Positions 10,401-23,213 of a DNA stretch of 64,000 bases are shown one piece after another. The translations under genes were made by a program, and so were the position numbers. The stretch is from Lophium mytilinum (lineage: Eukaryota > Ascomycota > Dothideomycetes > Mytilinidiales > Mytilinidiaceae). The notes below the pieces were generated by a model, which saw nothing but the letters and a program-made list of their open reading frames with translations, was not told where the DNA came from and made no database searches. The stretch lies in assembly GCA_010093605.1 (NCBI GenBank), contig MU004197.1, forward strand, positions 1,178,001-1,242,000, in the 5' to 3' direction. Position 1 is the first letter of the stretch. Every line of letters starts with the position of its first letter.

Positions 10401-10991
10401 TGTGGATAGGTCAATTTAAGTGTTGTAATTGCTAGAAGATGGTCTGAAGGTGTTGTTGTAGTTACTGGGAGAAGGCGGGCCAAACAGTCTGATTTGAATA
10501 GGTTAGTGGGTCTAATTGTCCCACAATTGAGTGAAGTGGAAGCCACCCCTTCACTGTCACGACCATTGCCTGTAGAACAGGCAACGAGAAGACAGCTTCT
10601 TACCGCCGATGGACTCACCACTGTGTGCTATTCAACACGCACAATAGAATTGGTAAGAACAATGACCAAGTTCACCCTAGTTGGCCCGTGCATGGCCAAA
10701 GCGGCGCATGACCGTGGGTCTCTTACCGCCAAAATATAGCAACGCTGTAATAATCTCTGCTGGAGATCCATTGAAGACGACCCAGCACTGCGTTGGCGCG
10801 ATTTGGAGGTGGAGATAGGATGTCCGTACGGGGAGCTCTGAGTGAGCAAGATTTGACATATGCGACGAAAACCAAATAGAGCGAATTGAATCTTAAAATG
10901 CCATTGAAGCCATATATGCATTGATCCAAACCGTCCTGCATGTTGGGTATCTCCGCTCTTCTCCAAGGCAACTTCATGCGCTTTACTGAGA
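10401..10991. other. Intergenic upstream of the Zn-cluster gene
   Basis: This 591-bp stretch lies between the Zn-cluster start and the end of the Ypp1 gene, which reads in the same direction. Overlapping minus-strand frames here have no motif. It probably holds the Zn-cluster promoter and the Ypp1 3' UTR. Confidence 0.5.
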
Positions 10992-13900
10992 TTATAAAAC
11001 AAACTTGCCCACACCTACACTACTCCACTCTCTCACGGGATGCGAATCTTCCAGCTCGACGCACCACCACAAAACCTCTTTGGCTTTTTCGATCTGGCCA
11101 CACTCCTCGTATGCTCTGGCAAGAGCAAGCCATGCTTCAGAGTAGTCCCATCCAGGACCAAGCTTGGTGAGCGTTGAGAGCAAGCCATGAGCTCGATCGC
11201 GAGCGGCAAGCCTGTAAAGCTCCGGAGCAGACACTTGATTCTCCGCTGAAGGCGCTGCAGATATGATGTGTGTCTTCTTTGTGTCGACCTCCGTCGTGGA
11301 GATTGCCGGTACAGAAGGAGAGGTCAATGGCGAAGTCAAACCGGAAATTGGAGTTGGTTCCGGCGGTATAACTTGGCCAAAGATATCTAGAAGGATGTTT
11401 GATAATCCGACGATTGCGGTAGGGTGATCTGGGAAATGTGAGAGCGCTTTTTCGTATTCAATTCGAGCCTCATGCGGTGAGTCTTGTGCTTGAAGCATTT
11501 CACCTTGCTAGAGATGCGTCAGAAACCGTCAATTCTTGCTCGCGTACAGTCTCACTTACACTCGCCCATGTGTCTGCCCACAACTCCTCCACACCCTTGC
11601 CACCACCCCAGCCCTGGTTTGCAAAGGCTTTCGCGCTCGACGACTCTTGCGCGACTTCGTATTCCAGGCCTTGAACAAGCTTGGCTGCTTCTCTTATGGC
11701 TCCCTTAGCATCTTCATACATTGCCGACCTTGTGTAGAGTCCAGAAATGAATAGCCAGACCTTGACCAACAATGAAACCTTCTGTCGGCGTTCTTGTAAT
11801 ATAGAGAAGCGAGGGTCTGGAGGTGTATAATTCGGGTGTGGGAAAGGGGCTGGTAGCCTATTGTCCTGCTGAGGAGGTTGCTTAGCATGTCCCACCGGCG
11901 GAGGTTGCACGGTGTTGGGTGCATTGTGAGCCACTGGCTGTAGTGGTCGCTCTGGCGTCTCAGTCGATTTCCTGATTGAGCTGGACATTGAAGGGCGGTG
12001 AGTTGACTTCTCTCGTTGAGAGTTGTTCCGATGAGGTTTCCCATTTGGAGCTCCGTCAAGCTCGTATTTCTCATTTGTCTTGTCCTCATCCGCTTGTGAC
12101 TGCCTTCGCAGACTCCCAGCGCTCCGTTTCTGTAGCTTGACGCTTCCACCCCTCTTCGGTGCCGATTTGTCGCTGTCATGGTTATGGCGAAGGTCTGGTT
12201 TGAAATGAAGCTTGTGACGATGACCGTTAGCCTTCTCTGAGCCGTTTTCATCCGTGACTTGAATGGTCGGCGCTGCAGTTGCTTGCGTGGCCGCAGTTCT
12301 CTGTGTGGCTACAGTTGATGGCCTGGAATTGGTTTCTGATGGTTCTTTTGCGACGGCGGCCCCTGCTTCCGCGTTCTTCCGCGTCGATCTCGACCGGAAT
12401 ATGCTACCTTTGAATGTACCAGCTGAGCTCATCGGCGGAGCGGGAGATGCAGTGTGAAGATGGCGTTTCACCTGATCCTCTGAAGGATCGCCAAACAGCC
12501 GAGCATATAATCCAAGCAGCTCATCGCTTTCATCAACAGCCACATTGGAGTTTTCGAGGACTTCGAGTAACGACAGTTGCGTCATTTTTATTTCGATAAT
12601 TCCAACCTTTTCATATGTTTCCATCTGATCCACGATCGCTCGGGACTTTTTGGTATGCTTTTCTTTTGCATTCAGATGGTCACTCCGATATTCTTTCGAG
12701 CCCTCTCCTTTGCCAAATAAGTTTACTGGATTCTCGAACTGTTCAAACGCAGCTTCGCAAGTCTTAGCTGCAGTGCTGAAGTCTGAGCGAGAAGCAAGAA
12801 GTAGGGAGAGGAGATGCCACAAAGGAATGAGTTTGCGCTCTCTCAGGAACGGAGCGGTTGTACTGAGTGGTTTGTCTGAAATCACACCATCTGTACGGAT
12901 TGATATATCGAGTTTTGTGGCAGGAGACAAGGCTCGTTTGACAATCTTCAGCGCTCCAGTAATATCCCGCGTCTCAGCAAGGGCTAAACCGAGCGCATAG
13001 AGTGTTTCGAGATTGTGCGGGTCTTCAAACTTCGGTTCCAGCGACTTTCGAAGATAGTGGATAGCTTGCTTCTGCAGTTTGGTCCTCGAACTAGCTTCGT
13101 ATGTCCAGAGGGCCCAATGTGCTTGAGATATGCCAATAGCACGGTAGGCAACTGCTAATGTGCGGGGATGAAGTTGATATTTGGTAGGTTCCTCGGACTC
13201 TTTGGCTACATCTTTATCTGTTGGTGTAGGATTGAGAAAGGATATCGAGGGTGTGTGCTGTTTCAGCCACTTGTCGATATTCTGACCAATGTGTAGGGCC
13301 TTTACAGCCTCGTCTCGGGAACCAAAACGGCAAAGCATCCTAATGGCTTCCGCAGCAGTGCGTAGTATGGTGTCGTCGTCATCCATACTGGCTTCGTCTT
13401 CTCCACTCTTTTCGGCGCGATCCTTACCTCTCGTCACGATCTCAACATACGAGTCGTATGCCTTGAAAGAGAGATCGAACTCAGCCAAAGATGCATGTAC
13501 AGTGAATAGGTGCCGCAGAATTTGCGTAGAGTGGAAAGTTTTTGTAGCTGCACGGTAAAGAATCTTTGTTTCTGAGGGTCAGTGTTGGTCTGAATTGGCC
13601 TCTTCTATCCGAAGACTTACATCGAGGACACCTCGCCCAACAGCACCTTTGCCACCTTCACCCAGCTCTTCATCTTGCCAATTAGGTCCACAAAGCACTC
13701 GCCAATTGCTCATGACTGCTTCAATCCACTGCTCAATCTCGTAGTTGTTCTCGCTGGCCTTAGGAAAATGGGTCTCTTTCAGGATCAGTCCCTCATATAT
13801 AGCTTCTACGCGTTTCAGCTCCGAGCGCTGCTGTAGCCTGGAGTTCAGATACTGCTCAAGCTTCTCAGAAGAATCGTACTGGCGGGGTTCGAGATTTGTG

Positions 13901-14898
13901 GGCGATGGCTCATAGGAGTGACCCCGCTGCAGAAGCGTAGATAGCGTATCATAATATGCTTTCCAAACAAGGCGGCGAGATTTCCCTGCCTCCGAACCGC
14001 TTGCCCCTGAAGCAGCTAGGCTGTCCCATAACCGTTGCCATATTCGAAAAGCCTTTAATGATTGGGCCGAATCTATGTCATGTATCTCGGAACTCGATTG
14101 ATCCACTAGCAAGCAAGCTCGTCCTAACAATCGCTCGGTCCACAGCCGGAATTGCGCAGAGGTGGAAGTCAAGGAACTCAGGGACAGTAGAAATGGAAAG
14201 ACCGAGCTGTAAGTTTTCAAGGCGTCCTGTACGGCAGAGGTTTTCTCCTGCGAGAACCCTACAACTGTCAATCAAGTTCCTTGCAGGGGTAATGGGGCTT
14301 CATGAGCGTGGACCCTACCTTTGATATATGCGCCTTTAACAATACACACATGTGTCCAATTTCCAAGCGCATGACTATTGCCGGAGAGCTTCAAGATAGC
14401 AGTGGATAAGTCTTTTGGGAGCCTCGCCACAGCTAGTCCTGGCTCATCCAGAACAAAGTGTAACCACCCCAGACATATTGTAGCCTGGAATGCGTCCTGG
14501 GGGTACTCCGCTTCTTCTTCGATGGCTGTGAGCAATGGAGGTATTATCTTGGAGAGGTTGGCCGAGGAGGTAGACGCAGCAGTGGAGGGTCTTTGGGCGC
14601 TGTATGTGCCTATTCGAGCCTCTGATCGTGCAGTAAGGGCGAGGCCTGAAGCTGTCAGCACCGTGTTATGGGTAAAGTCAATGGGCAAATCGTACAGCGG
14701 CGATGCGGCGCATGCTTTTCGATCTTCCTTGCCAGTTCAGGGACATCGGTCCAACGTGCGGTACATCGTGCTTCGTCCAATTGGCCTATGTAGCGTAATG
14801 CCTTCTCGTTCTCTTGAACCTAAACGTGTATGAGCTGGGGCGTTCCGGGATGACGTTGGCCCGGAATGGATGTTTGCACATGGAAAACGTACCCCCAT
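10992..14898 (-). CDS. YPP1: Ypp1/TTC7-type TPR protein (PI4-kinase scaffold)
   Basis: Six exons in coding order: 14898-14893, 14819-14696, 14645-14319, 14258-13621, 13563-11560 and 11507-10992. They join without a stop into 1204 aa. Exon 1 is a six-base micro-exon, ATG GGG. The N-terminal KHAPHRRCLALTAR, the middle HFPKASENNYEIEQW and the C-terminal TPR pairs (PHEARIEYEKALSHFPDHPT; LALARAYEECGQIEKAKEVL) match fungal Ypp1, the homologue of animal TTC7. In yeast Ypp1 joins Efr3 to anchor the Stt4 phosphatidylinositol 4-kinase at the plasma membrane and affects endocytosis. A long Ser/basic low-complexity region (roughly residues 700-900) separates the helical blocks. It is divergent from RIX1 across 277 bp. 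Confidence 0.9.
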
Positions 14899-15175
14899 GG
14901 TGATGCGAGGACGGTTGGTCTAGCCACAAAGGCTGTATGAGACCAAGACCATATTCAAATGAACAATTATTGCAGCGAAGGCAGAGAGCGGCACATACCC
15001 CGTCGCATGCTTAGAAAGTTGGCGGAGGGATCCTGGCGCCCGATCCAGGCCCCTGCCTATTTTGGGCCGGTCCGACTGTTAACCCGACATTCACATTTTT
15101 TTGCATCAATTCAAAGGCCTCTGTTCAACCTCAAATCCTGGGTTTTCTACTCGAGTACGCTTCGAGCAAGAGATC

Positions 15176-17542
15176 ATGGCACCCCAGGCGACCGCCGGCC
15201 CAACTGCCACGCTTCGTGCGATCACATTTCGGATTTCATCAACCTTACCAGAAAAGCTCCCCCAGCAGGTTCCTGCACTATCAGCTTCCCTTCCGCACTG
15301 CAAATCTATTCTATCCGAGAGTCAAAACCCAAATGCGAAAGACAACTCTGAAACATCCATCGCTGTTCACAAGTTCAAGACTCAGCTTTCCACGCTCATC
15401 CATCACCGTTCCGTTCAGGGAAGATGGGCAGGGACAGTTCTCATTAAATCAACCATCGAGGTTGGCGGATGGGAGGTCCTTCAAAAGAGCCTACCATGGA
15501 TTAGAGGTCTTTTGGAAATATTGAAAAAGCCAGACCCGTCAACATCGAAGCGACTTAGTATCATTACTTTGACTCGAGTATTTTTGCTCACGCAGGACTA
15601 CCCTACGTTGATCCGAGAAATCACTACACCTATGCTTCAAATATTCATTCCGTCGTGTCTTCATCTGGCCTCCACTAGTACTTCGTCGGCGTTAGTACAA
15701 ACGGTGCTCGAAAGTTTCAACCAGTTACTTCCGCGGCATGCTACTGGGTTCCGCACATATCTATCTCAGATTCAGAAGCTCCTTGCTCCCCTGATTGCAC
15801 CAACCCCGTCGAATCAGACAGCAGAAGAATTGCTGCCACGAGTACGAATGCACATATCTCCAGAAGTGGCTGCAGCAGCACGCCAGCTCTGGGTCCAGCT
15901 ACACCACTCTGCGCCCAAGGGAACCGCACCAGAAGAATGGAGAAAGTCGTTGAACAACACCCTGGAAAACGCCCATAATGTTGCTAACAAAGTCTTCCGA
16001 GCGGTCATTGAAGATTGGCAATCTACTTCTGGAGCTGCTCAAATAGCTAATGGACACACTTTGGACAACGAGGTCCGTGATCTTGAACGGAACAATTCAA
16101 TGGGCCTTCCCTTCTGGACTGGGATGTACGCTGGTAGCGAGAGATTGATATCCCTGCTTCACTTGGTTAAAGAGTACGCGAACACCCCTACGCAGAGTAC
16201 GATCTACCTTCGGCTTGACTCCATTATGGACCTCCTCACGAGGATTTTCTCGCTCACGGTTCCTACCTCACAAGGATCGAAGAACTGGCAGCAGAACTTG
16301 AAATTGAACAACCAAGTAGGAAGAGAAGAACGCGAAAGTCTATGGGCATTGTTGCCTCATGTACACATCGCGGCCATTGAAGTACTGCACGCGCTTCTTG
16401 AGCGATTCGGAGCGTCGTTGGTTTCAACGGTCACCAGCATACTAGACCAGCTCGTCTGGGTTTACAGCGCCGAGAAAGATATACTCGGAGTCCGGACAGC
16501 CTTGTATACCGCATTGACTCAAATCTTGAATTTGTCAGGGCCAACACTACCAAAGTCGTCCATAGAACCACTGAAAGGAATGATCTATTCATGCTGCAAC
16601 GATCTCCTCCCACAAGACGCCGCAACCACCCAAGTCAAGATTGCCCCAGTCCCCACCAAAGGCAAAGCGAACAGCCAACAAGGATCCACAAATGCAGACA
16701 CTTTCCTCACTTCCTCTACGAAACCAAAAACGCCACCTGCTGCCTTTGCTGGTCTGCAAGCAGCAGCTAACGCTTTGCTTCCTGTGCTACTACTCAAGCT
16801 GCCACAGAAGTGCATTCCAGTTTCCCTCCGAGCGAAGATCGACCGCACCGCGATCCTGACCCAGCATAAAGAGGCAATGATAGCAAGTGTCCTGAACCCA
16901 CCTCCCTCGAAGAACGCCGCAAAACCCGCCGCAAGCATCATGCCCCTAGTGGCGCGTAGCTTTGCAGACAGTATGGACGTTGAAAGCCTGATCAGACCCA
17001 GGATGCCCGTGATACGGACAGGAAAGAGCCGCTCTGCCGATGATGACGAAGAAGAGGATGAGGACGAGGAAGAAGATGAGGCCGATGAGGGGAATTTAGT
17101 AGAAGAGGGGCCCGATGAAACTGCAGGAAAGGATGACATCTCCATGGAAGAAGCCACCGAGACACACGCCACCGATTCAACCGCCCTACCTAATTCCACC
17201 AGTCCTTTCGCCCAAGACTCCGCAACCACTACGAACCTAGCCAAACGCGGCCATACTGATCTTGCGCCAGCTCCACCGTCTCCCAAACGCCCAAGGCTCG
17301 AGACTTCAGCGGTCAGTGATGCTGCGCCCAATGATTTCCTATCGGCTCCAGCAGACCTTCCTGGGAGAGCTGATTCAGGGGAGGCATTTAACATGGAGAG
17401 GGTTTCAGCTCCTGTACCGGCCCCTATCGCTAACATGGCGCCGCCGGAGCCAGGGAAAGTGGGAGACCGGGACAGTGATAGCGACGATGATTTTGGTGAG
17501 CTAGTGCTTGGACCAGACAGCGAAGACGAGGACATGGCGTAG
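15176..17542 (+). CDS. RIX1: Pre-rRNA-processing protein Rix1
   Basis: This is a single exon of 788 aa when started at the MAPQATAGP methionine (15176). The open frame extends 25 codons upstream, but that start lies in 5' UTR-like sequence. The N-terminal block with RWAGTVLIKSTIEVGGWEVL and LPWIRGLLEILKKP is the RIX1 domain (PELP1 homologue). An alpha-helical repeat region follows. The C-terminus has a strongly acidic tract (17042-17110), a basic SPKRPRLE nuclear signal and a last acidic tail. Rix1 works with Ipi1 and Ipi3 in ITS2 processing and 60S pre-ribosome remodelling with Mdn1/Rea1, in nucleolus and nucleoplasm. Length is close to other fungal Rix1 proteins. Confidence 0.88.
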   Translation: MAPQATAGPTATLRAITFRISSTLPEKLPQQVPALSASLPHCKSILSESQNPNAKDNSETSIAVHKFKTQLSTLIHHRSVQGRWAGTVLIKSTIEVGGWEVLQKSLPWIRGLLEILKKPDPSTSKRLSIITLTRVFLLTQDYPTLIREITTPMLQIFIPSCLHLASTSTSSALVQTVLESFNQLLPRHATGFRTYLSQIQKLLAPLIAPTPSNQTAEELLPRVRMHISPEVAAAARQLWVQLHHSAPKGTAPEEWRKSLNNTLENAHNVANKVFRAVIEDWQSTSGAAQIANGHTLDNEVRDLERNNSMGLPFWTGMYAGSERLISLLHLVKEYANTPTQSTIYLRLDSIMDLLTRIFSLTVPTSQGSKNWQQNLKLNNQVGREERESLWALLPHVHIAAIEVLHALLERFGASLVSTVTSILDQLVWVYSAEKDILGVRTALYTALTQILNLSGPTLPKSSIEPLKGMIYSCCNDLLPQDAATTQVKIAPVPTKGKANSQQGSTNADTFLTSSTKPKTPPAAFAGLQAAANALLPVLLLKLPQKCIPVSLRAKIDRTAILTQHKEAMIASVLNPPPSKNAAKPAASIMPLVARSFADSMDVESLIRPRMPVIRTGKSRSADDDEEEDEDEEEDEADEGNLVEEGPDETAGKDDISMEEATETHATDSTALPNSTSPFAQDSATTTNLAKRGHTDLAPAPPSPKRPRLETSAVSDAAPNDFLSAPADLPGRADSGEAFNMERVSAPVPAPIANMAPPEPGKVGDRDSDSDDDFGELVLGPDSEDEDMA

Positions 17543-17827
17543 ATATAATAAGAAGATTCCATCATTCAGAATCCCTGAGTGTAATACAAGCTACCCCAAA
17601 TATACCAAACTCCGGTACCGCAAAGTGCCCGCTTGTTTTGTTATACCCGCCCAACGCTCCGTCCTATAGCCAATGCTCTATCGCGCAGCCGCCTGTGATG
17701 AAAAGAATCCAGTCCCAACCCAATAACCCCGAGGTTCAACGTATATTCCATACCATCCCATACCACACCATACGCCACGCTATTCAAATAGGGACCGGTT
17801 CTCGTCTTATCCTATGCTCTAGTCTAC

Positions 17828-20046
17828 TCAATCCAACCGCCTATCCACCCTCTCCACATCCTCCAGCATCTCCTTCTCCTCCTTAACCCTCAGCGTCAGC
17901 CACGCCGCCACCACGGCACAACACCCACCAAACCTAAGCACCCACGCTACGCTATTGTCACCCGGTGCGCCCCTCGGCTTCTGCAGCACCCTAAAAATTG
18001 CCGAGCTCACGAGCGTCGCGATGACCTGCGGCGCCGCAATCGCGACATTGTGGATCCCGAGTACCACCCCCGCCTGATCCGCGCCCTCGGCCCCCGCCTC
18101 ATCTTCGCCAGCTGCGACCAGTGCTGCCTCGCGAGTGCCGGGGCGTAGTAGGCCGCGGCGGATAGCGTCGCGCTTCGAGATCTCGGAGCTGATGAGCGCG
18201 AAGGGGGCCCAGCAGGTGAGGGCCCAGGGGACGCCGATGAGTGCCACGAGAATAGTGCCCGCGGTGGTCGAGTGCACGAGGAAGGTGAGCCACATGCATG
18301 CGGCGAACATGAGGTGGGATAGCAGCCAGGCGCGGCGGAGGGTCAGGGACGGGATCTGGATAGCGGAGGTTAATGCGGAGCAGATTCGGATGAAGAGAGA
18401 GACGTGAGCGGGACTGGGCTTCTTGGAGGTGAAGTAGCCACTTGCCGATAGGCTGCCTGGGGTTGTTGGGGTGAGGGGTGTTGTTGAGGGCGGAGGGGGT
18501 GGTTTGAAGGTCGGTGGGATGATGAAGGGAAGGAACACGCTGGAGGTGAATGTGGTGAGCGCGAAGATGAGGAGGGCGAAAGTGCCAACGCGGGTGGCTT
18601 TTTCCCAGGTTGCGTCGACCTCGGCGGGCGTCATGTTCGGGTTTTCTTCGAAGAAGGGCTCAACGTAGATTTCGCCGATGTAGGTTGTGATGTAGAAGAG
18701 GAACGGGAACCAGCCGATCCAGGCGAAGAATTGGACTTCGCAGACTCTCCGAATCTGCGGTGGTAGTTTACGAACGGAGCGGAACAAGGACTTGAAGAAT
18801 GCGATGATGCCTTCCCCGCCATCTGGGGCGTCTTCGTGGCTCGGGTCACGCTCAGGGACGGTGCTGCAGCTAATTGCAACGGTGGCGGCGAGAGTGAAAG
18901 ACGCAATGGCGCATAAGACTTTAAATTGGCTGTTTCCAAGCCATGGGAGTATCTTCGGTAAGTTCAGATAGCCGGAAATATAGCCTATGATGTTTCCTAT
19001 ACCGGAAGCGCGCATGATCCAGGCATTTGCGGCTTCTTGCTGGTGCGTGGGCGCACAATCGACGGCGTACGCCCTCGTTGCAGCTTGAACTAGAGATTAT
19101 AAGCTCCGAGTCTCGACTAGTATAGATTACAGCGGAACGTGTACTTACTGACGTTGATAGAGAAGTCTAAAACGTATACGAATAATACAGCCCAAAGAAT
19201 AATACAAGTTTTGACGCTTTGAGACTCTCTATCCGCTCCAAAAATGCCCAGGAAACCACCCACTACCTCTTTGGTCCATGCTAGGACCATGAGAGATACA
19301 ATGGTCGCCACTGCGCCGCCTACTATGAATGGCCTCCTCTTTCCCCATCGTATTCTGCAGTTGTCGCTTTTCAGCCCTACGTAGGGCTGCACGAGGGTGC
19401 CGGATAGAGGTCCGGCAATCCATACGAGGGCTAGGAGTGATTTGCTAAGACCAAGGGAAAGTAGGTATGGCTATTTGAATTCCATCAAATCAGTTCGCTG
19501 ACTCAAGCTAAAGAGTTGGGGAGACTAACTGAGCCATTTGACATTTCGACAGACCATGCAATCTGCAGCCTGACTATATGTTAGCACATCCTATCAAACT
19601 ACCCACGGAAACGTAGACTGGGCGTTGCAGATGCTTGACGAGTCCTGCACTATCCTGCAATGAGGATCCGTTCAGCCGGCAGTTGGCCACTACAGCCAGT
19701 AGAGCCATCCGCAACATTCTAGTCCACATTGTAGCATAGCTTACCCTAACCCCGATAGTGTCAGCAGCAGCAAGTACCAGCTGCTTTTGGTTTCCTCCTC
19801 GCCATCGTGTTCCCAGTCATCATCACTGAGCGGCGAGACGACCTTCAGGCCCGAGTCCTCCTCGTAAGATTGTCTTGGTTGTAGTAGCGGCGACTGCTCG
19901 TTCATGGTATCCAGAGAACCTCGGCCGTCCACAGAGCCACTGCGGAAAGAGACGATCTTGGGATGAACGTGCTGGGTAGGGCCAACAACGCCGGATGGCG
20001 ATTCTGGAGGACGAGATGGAAAGCGGTTCGGTGGAGTGGATGCCAT
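17828..20046 (-). CDS. SUT-type disaccharide (sucrose/maltose) transporter, MFS/GPH
   Basis: Exons in coding order are 20046-19745, 19569-19530, 19470-19149 and 19089-17828, giving 641 aa. The N-terminus is cytosolic and acidic. TM1 reads LSGLGLQIAWSVEMSNGS, then PYLLSLGLSKS, and the loop after TM3 has the RWGKRRPFI motif of plant and fungal sucrose transporters. VDCAPTHQQEAANAW in TM5/6 is also family-typical. Hydrophobic segments fit 12 TM helices with a long central loop. Characterised fungal relatives (S. pombe Sut1 type) are proton-coupled alpha-glucoside carriers. The protein probably sits in the plasma membrane; the exact sugar cannot be read from sequence. The GTTAGT donor of intron 2 is unusual. 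It converges on RIX1 with 285 bp between the stops. Confidence 0.88.
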
Positions 20047-20953
20047 GATTGCGAGCTGGATAGCTGGTCGCGCGTGGCTCGAGCTGGGGGAGTCCGACTG
20101 GTGGAATGCTTGTGACGCGGAGGGATGCTATTGGCGGAGCTGGAGTGGAGTATCCAAGGATAGACGCAGGCCCAAAAAGATTCTAGATATAGAGGTAGGA
20201 GAACTGCTAGTGTAGTCGCAGGATTCAGACTTCGAGGTGAATGCGGGAGAGGAGGAGAGGTGGTGCCATGCTCGGGCGCGCGTGGCTGTGAGGTGCAGTA
20301 CCGTCAGCCGGTATATTTTGGAGGAGGAGCAGTATGAGAGAGCCAATGGCTAGGTGTTTCAGCGAGGAGGATCAGGTCAATCGAAGTGAGGATGGGGTCT
20401 CGAGAGGCGTGTGCAGGCGCATTGTCAGAGGGGACTCGGGCAGGTGATTTATGTCCACCTCGTGATGGCACAATCCTGACAATGCAGCTGCTTCGTTCCT
20501 GACCCGCTGGTGCGTCATGGGCCGATCTTTTTGGGGGGCACGGGGGGGAAGCCCGGCCGAGAAGCCGCTGTGACTGAAGCAGTTTAGGGGCTGTTCGGCG
20601 CCTTGCGACACTGCCGAAGCCGTTTGGGAGGAGAGACTGGGCATCGCGAACGAGCGAACGACGCCTCTGTGAAATCTCCGTCCCCAACGTCCAACCGGCC
20701 TATCTGTCCTATATCGCTATTCGCATACGCGCCCCACTGCCTCCTTCGCCTGCGCTACTGTGGAGCTTCCATTCCAGGTTACCGCACCTCCGAGTCTTGG
20801 CTCAGTTTCGCAACACGTCGCCTTGTCGGCCGACCTTAAGGCGCCCTTAGGATAACTCAGCGCAACACCCTCCGTGCCACCACCTCCCCAGCCACCTGTC
20901 TCCCGCGACTTTGACTGGCATTGCAGATGTCATCGCGGTCATAAGCCCCTACC
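20047..20953. other. Divergent intergenic region, transporter/NHX1
   Basis: This 907-bp stretch lies between two divergent start codons and should hold both promoters. The longest open frames inside (up to 127 codons, minus) have no motif. A G-rich stretch lies near 20530-20550. No binding sites are assigned. Confidence 0.55.
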
Positions 20954-23213
20954 ATGGCTTCGACACTGGGGTGGGCAGTCTCCGAGTTGATGAGTACGTC
21001 TATCCCTCCCTTCCAGCAACCCTGATATAGCCCGACTGACCATTATGCGCCTATAGAGAGAGATGCTAGTGATGCCGATCCAGAAGGTCCGTTTGCCCTG
21101 CTACCACAATATGCTCGACATGCAGATCCTGTCTAACCCGACTATGCAGAACCGGAGGCGGGACAGAAGGAGATATTCGCATCATGGTCACTCTTCATCC
21201 TTATAGTGCTCTTGATCGTGGCACTTTTCACAAGCTACATCTTGCAGACCCGCAAAATCCAGGCCGTGCATGAGACGGTGCTATCCATCTTCGCTGGTAT
21301 GATTCGAGACCGCGCCTAGTCGCGGCATATAGCTAACAACCTCAGGTATGGTCGTTGGATTAGTGCTTCGATTAACAGCAGTAGACTCCGTCTTAGGCGC
21401 TGTTAGTTTCGACTACCAGTTCTTTTTTAACCTTCTCCTACCACCCATTATACTTTCCTCCGGTTATGAGTTGCATCAGGTCAGCCAAACAAACTCCCCA
21501 GGCGGACCGCCGCTAATTGGACCAGGGCAACTTCTTTCGCAATATCGGCACCATTCTTACCTTTGCCTTCGCCGGAACCTTCATTTCCGCCGTTGTACTT
21601 GGACTCATACTCTTCGTGTGGACTCGCATCTTTGGGAACATTGATGGCTTCAAGATCTCCTTCGTTGAAGCCATGTCAGTCGGCGCAACCCTCTCTGCCA
21701 CGGATCCTGTCACCATCCTGGCCATTTTCAACACGTACAAAGTTGAACCAAAGCTATACACCATTATATTCGGGGAATCCATCCTCAATGACGCTATTGC
21801 CATTGTGCTATTCGAGACGGCGCAAAAGTACAAGGCCGGCGGCTCTGCAGAATCACTAAGCATATTAAGCTTGTTCGAGGCTATTGGTATCTTCTTCGGA
21901 GTCTTCTTTGGCAGCTTGTTCATTGGCTTGCTGGTTGGCATTGGTGCTTCACTGTTGCTGAAATTCACCCATGTGAGACGATTCCCTAAAACCGAAAGTT
22001 GTCTTATCATTTTGATTGCCTACGCCACTTACTTTTTCTCGAACGCCATTCACATGTCTGGTATGTATAGATCCCTCCCACACAGCATGCAGAAATGCTT
22101 ACGAATTTCGCAGGCATCGTGTCGCTCCTCTTCTGCGGCATTTGCATGAAGCATTATGCATACCACAATATGTCGAGGCGGACGCAGTTGACTACCAAAT
22201 TTGTGTTCCAGGTCACAGCCCAGCTCTCCGAGAATTTCATCTTCATCTACCTCGGACTCTCCCTTTTTACCGACTCTGAACTGGAATACAAGCCGCTCTT
22301 CATTCTCGTCACCATCGTCGGCATATGCGCAGCACGATGGTGCGCCGTGTTCCCCCTCTCCAAACTCATAAACGCTGTCATTCGCGTTCGCGCACGAAGA
22401 CAAGGGCGGGAAGCCGCCGAAGAAATCCCTTATTCCTATCAAGCAATGATCTTCTGGGCCGGTCTTCGTGGAGCAGTCGGTGTCGCTCTCGCGGCTGGCC
22501 TTAGTGGGCTCAATGGAAACGTCCTACGTGCTACAGTACTTGTTGTGGTCGTGCTGACCGTCATTATCTTTGGCGGCACGACTGCGCGAATGTTGGAGAT
22601 CATGGGCATCCGCACCGGGGTGGTCGAGGAGATCGATTCAGACGACGAATTTGACATTGAGGTCGTGAGCGGAGGCACCTTTGCTCGCAAATCTGGCCAA
22701 GGATTCGGCCACACCCCACGGCCGAGTGCCAGTGGGTTTGCTCTAGCTTCAGTAGATACCCGTAATGGAGTCTACAGTAGTGGAAACGTCAATGGCGCTA
22801 CCTCGCCAGCCCAACCGAACGGGCTGGGCACGGCTCGACGAAATTCGAGTCGTGCTCGACGAGATGGAGCAGACCAAGGACTTCTTAGTCCGGCTGATAG
22901 CGGCAGTAACGACGAGGATGATAATGATCTTGACCTGCCTCCCTCGGTGCGCCGATCTCCTAACAGGATGCCATCTCCGCTTGGCGGTCAAGGACCATCT
23001 CCATACCCAACATCTGGAACAAATGTTGGACCCGTCGCGTCGGGGAGTAGTAGTGAGCCATCGCGAGTTGCGAGCGCCACAGGTGCTGTCAAACAGCTTT
23101 TCTCGGACCTATCGGAAGATCCAGCAGGCGCGTTTAGACAGATTGACGAAGGATTTCTAAAACCTCATCTTTTGTTGGATCAAGGGAAGGGACCGGGACC
23201 TAACAACGTATGA
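20954..23213 (+). CDS. NHX1: Endosomal/vacuolar Na+/H+ exchanger
   Basis: Exons are 20954-20993, 21057-21086, 21150-21296, 21346-21479, 21526-22060 and 22114-23213, giving 661 aa. The amiloride-binding motif FFFNLLLPPI lies in exon 4. SGYELHQGNFFRNIG crosses the exon 4/5 junction. The ion-binding GESILNDAIAIVLFE and the C-terminal AGLRGAVGVALAAGL are diagnostic of the NHE/CPA1 family. About 10-12 TM helices are followed by a hydrophilic Ser/Asp-rich tail of some 200 residues. In yeast Nhx1 exchanges cytosolic Na+/K+ for luminal H+ in late endosomes, setting pH and supporting salt tolerance and vesicle traffic. Exon 2 is only 30 nt. The donor GTCCGT after exon 2 is non-consensus but is the one that keeps the frame. 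Confidence 0.92.

Noticed and set aside
16585-17565. 326-codon minus-strand Ser-rich frame
   Set aside because: It is antisense to RIX1; the Ser run is the complement of its Glu/Asp tract.
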